Of a stretch of DNA of 6,133 nt, positions 5,431 through 6,133 are shown one piece after another (positions within the stretch are counted from its first letter, which is position 1; every line of letters begins with the position of its first letter). The DNA comes from Capsulimonas sp. (GTDB lineage Bacteria > Armatimonadota > Armatimonadia > Armatimonadales > Capsulimonadaceae). The translations under genes were made by a program, and so were the position numbers. Under the pieces are notes generated by a model. That model saw only the letters and a program-made list of their open reading frames with translations. It made no database searches and was not told the DNA's origin. The stretch spans positions 1 to 6,133 of the forward strand of contig JAOQAA010000640.1 of NCBI GenBank assembly GCA_025963815.1. Reading direction: 5' to 3'.

Positions 5431-6133
5431 TTACTGCGCCGGCTTCGGTGCGGGAGCAGCCGGGGCGCCCACGTGGATCTTGCCGGCGGGACCGCCCGAC
5501 GGCGACTGGACGGTAATGGGCGTACCGCTAGGCGCGCCGGGGCCGCCGAGGTTCATTGAGGGCTGCGGATGATTCTTCTGATAGTCTGTCATCCACTTCT
5601 GTTCCTGAGCGACCAAATCCATGCGTTTCATCTGCAAGTAGCTGCCCATGAGCATCTGGTGGACCTGCTGATCGTCCCACGCTTGCTTTGACGCCTCCTG
5701 GAACTGCTCCACGGCTTTATCGTTGTTCTTGTCTTCCATGTACGCCTGACCCAGAGCCATGTGAAGCTGTGCGTCATCCGAGGTCGCTACCGCTGCGGTG
5801 TAGTATGCGATGGCGTCCTTGTTCTGCTTCATCTGCGAGGCGATCTGGCCCAGCAGTACATTGATCCCCGCCGCGCGCGCGCCTTTCGGATCTTTGGCGA
5901 GGGCCTTTTTGTAGTCGGCCATTGCTTCCTTCATCATCGCATCGCGCCCGGCCTGATCCTTGGCGCTGCTCAGGCGCGCCAGGGTATGGCCGCCCTCCAG
6001 CGCAGGATCGTTGAACGTATACTTGACGGTGGGATCTTCTCTCAGGGTCTTTTCATAATCCTGCCACGCCTTGCCCTGCTGGGACTGCGTGTAATCAGCG
6101 ATCAATTTTGTTTTCGTTTTATCGAAATCCTTC
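5431..6133 (-). CDS. Tetratricopeptide-repeat protein, N-terminus outside window
   Basis: Only the C-terminal 233 residues are visible; the frame is open to the right edge. A TTG at 6105 is in frame, but coding-like sequence (KDFDKTKTKL) continues before it, so it is probably not the start. The visible part contains about three helical TPR units: one around MADYKKALAKDPKGARA, one around NKDAIAYYTAAVATSDDAQL, and one around NDKAVEQFQEASKQAWDDQQ, followed by a further helix pair. TPRs are protein-interaction scaffolds. The protein ends in a flexible Pro/Gly/Ala-rich tail of about 45 residues. Whether it is secreted, lipid-anchored or cytoplasmic cannot be told without the N-terminus. It is the upstream partner of rsmI, four bases apart, in one transcript. 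A specific function cannot be assigned. Confidence 0.85.
   Translation of the reverse strand, partial: KDFDKTKTKLIADYTQSQQGKAWQDYEKTLREDPTVKYTFNDPALEGGHTLARLSSAKDQAGRDAMMKEAMADYKKALAKDPKGARAAGINVLLGQIASQMKQNKDAIAYYTAAVATSDDAQLHMALGQAYMEDKNNDKAVEQFQEASKQAWDDQQVHQMLMGSYLQMKRMDLVAQEQKWMTDYQKNHPQPSMNLGGPGAPSGTPITVQSPSGGPAGKIHVGAPAAPAPKPAQ

Noticed and set aside
1..6133. Search for CRISPR arrays, tRNA or rRNA genes, transposases and phage genes
   Set aside because: No regularly spaced long repeats, tRNA-like cloverleaf, rRNA motifs or recombinase motifs were seen on either strand.

Overview
All credible genes in this window lie on the minus strand, so the DNA reads from right to left. It holds two transcription blocks of a GC-rich bacterium with a cell wall. 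I cannot fix the phylum from sequence alone. The gene order mraZ-rsmH-ftsL-ftsI is the classic start of the division and cell wall (dcw) cluster. The long, variable N-terminus of FtsL and an unfamiliar neighbour next to rsmI suggest a less-studied lineage (an Armatimonadota-like bacterium would fit), but that is a guess.

Right block (6133 to about 4060): the C-terminal part of a tetratricopeptide-repeat (TPR) protein, then rsmI (16S rRNA C1402 2'-O-methyltransferase) starting at a TTG four bases after the TPR stop, then a 123-residue protein of unknown family. The last gene appears to have its own extended -10 promoter just past the rsmI stop. The block ends at a strong intrinsic terminator (about 4059-4095).

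Middle (about 4058 to 3578): roughly 480 bp of AT-rich DNA without a convincing gene. It contains an imperfect hairpin (3971-3998) and, at its left end, an A/T-rich stretch leading into the dcw promoter.

Left block (3577 to 1): a near-consensus promoter (TTGACA, 18 bp, TATGAT) is followed by GTGG repeats spaced about 10 bp apart, the expected form of a MraZ operator, running into the mraZ ribosome-binding site and start. Then come mraZ, rsmH (1-base overlap), ftsL and ftsI (47-base overlap). ftsI runs off the left edge just after its KTG active-site motif. MraZ probably represses this promoter. RsmH methylates N4 of 16S rRNA C1402, and RsmI adds the 2'-O-methyl group to the same nucleotide, so both enzymes for m4Cm1402 are encoded about 1.5 kb apart. 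FtsL and FtsI are septal division proteins.

I found no mobile element, CRISPR array, tRNA or rRNA, and no clearly new system. The points most worth checking are the operator array, the uncharacterised gene after rsmI, and several start sites that longest-frame gene calling would place wrongly.
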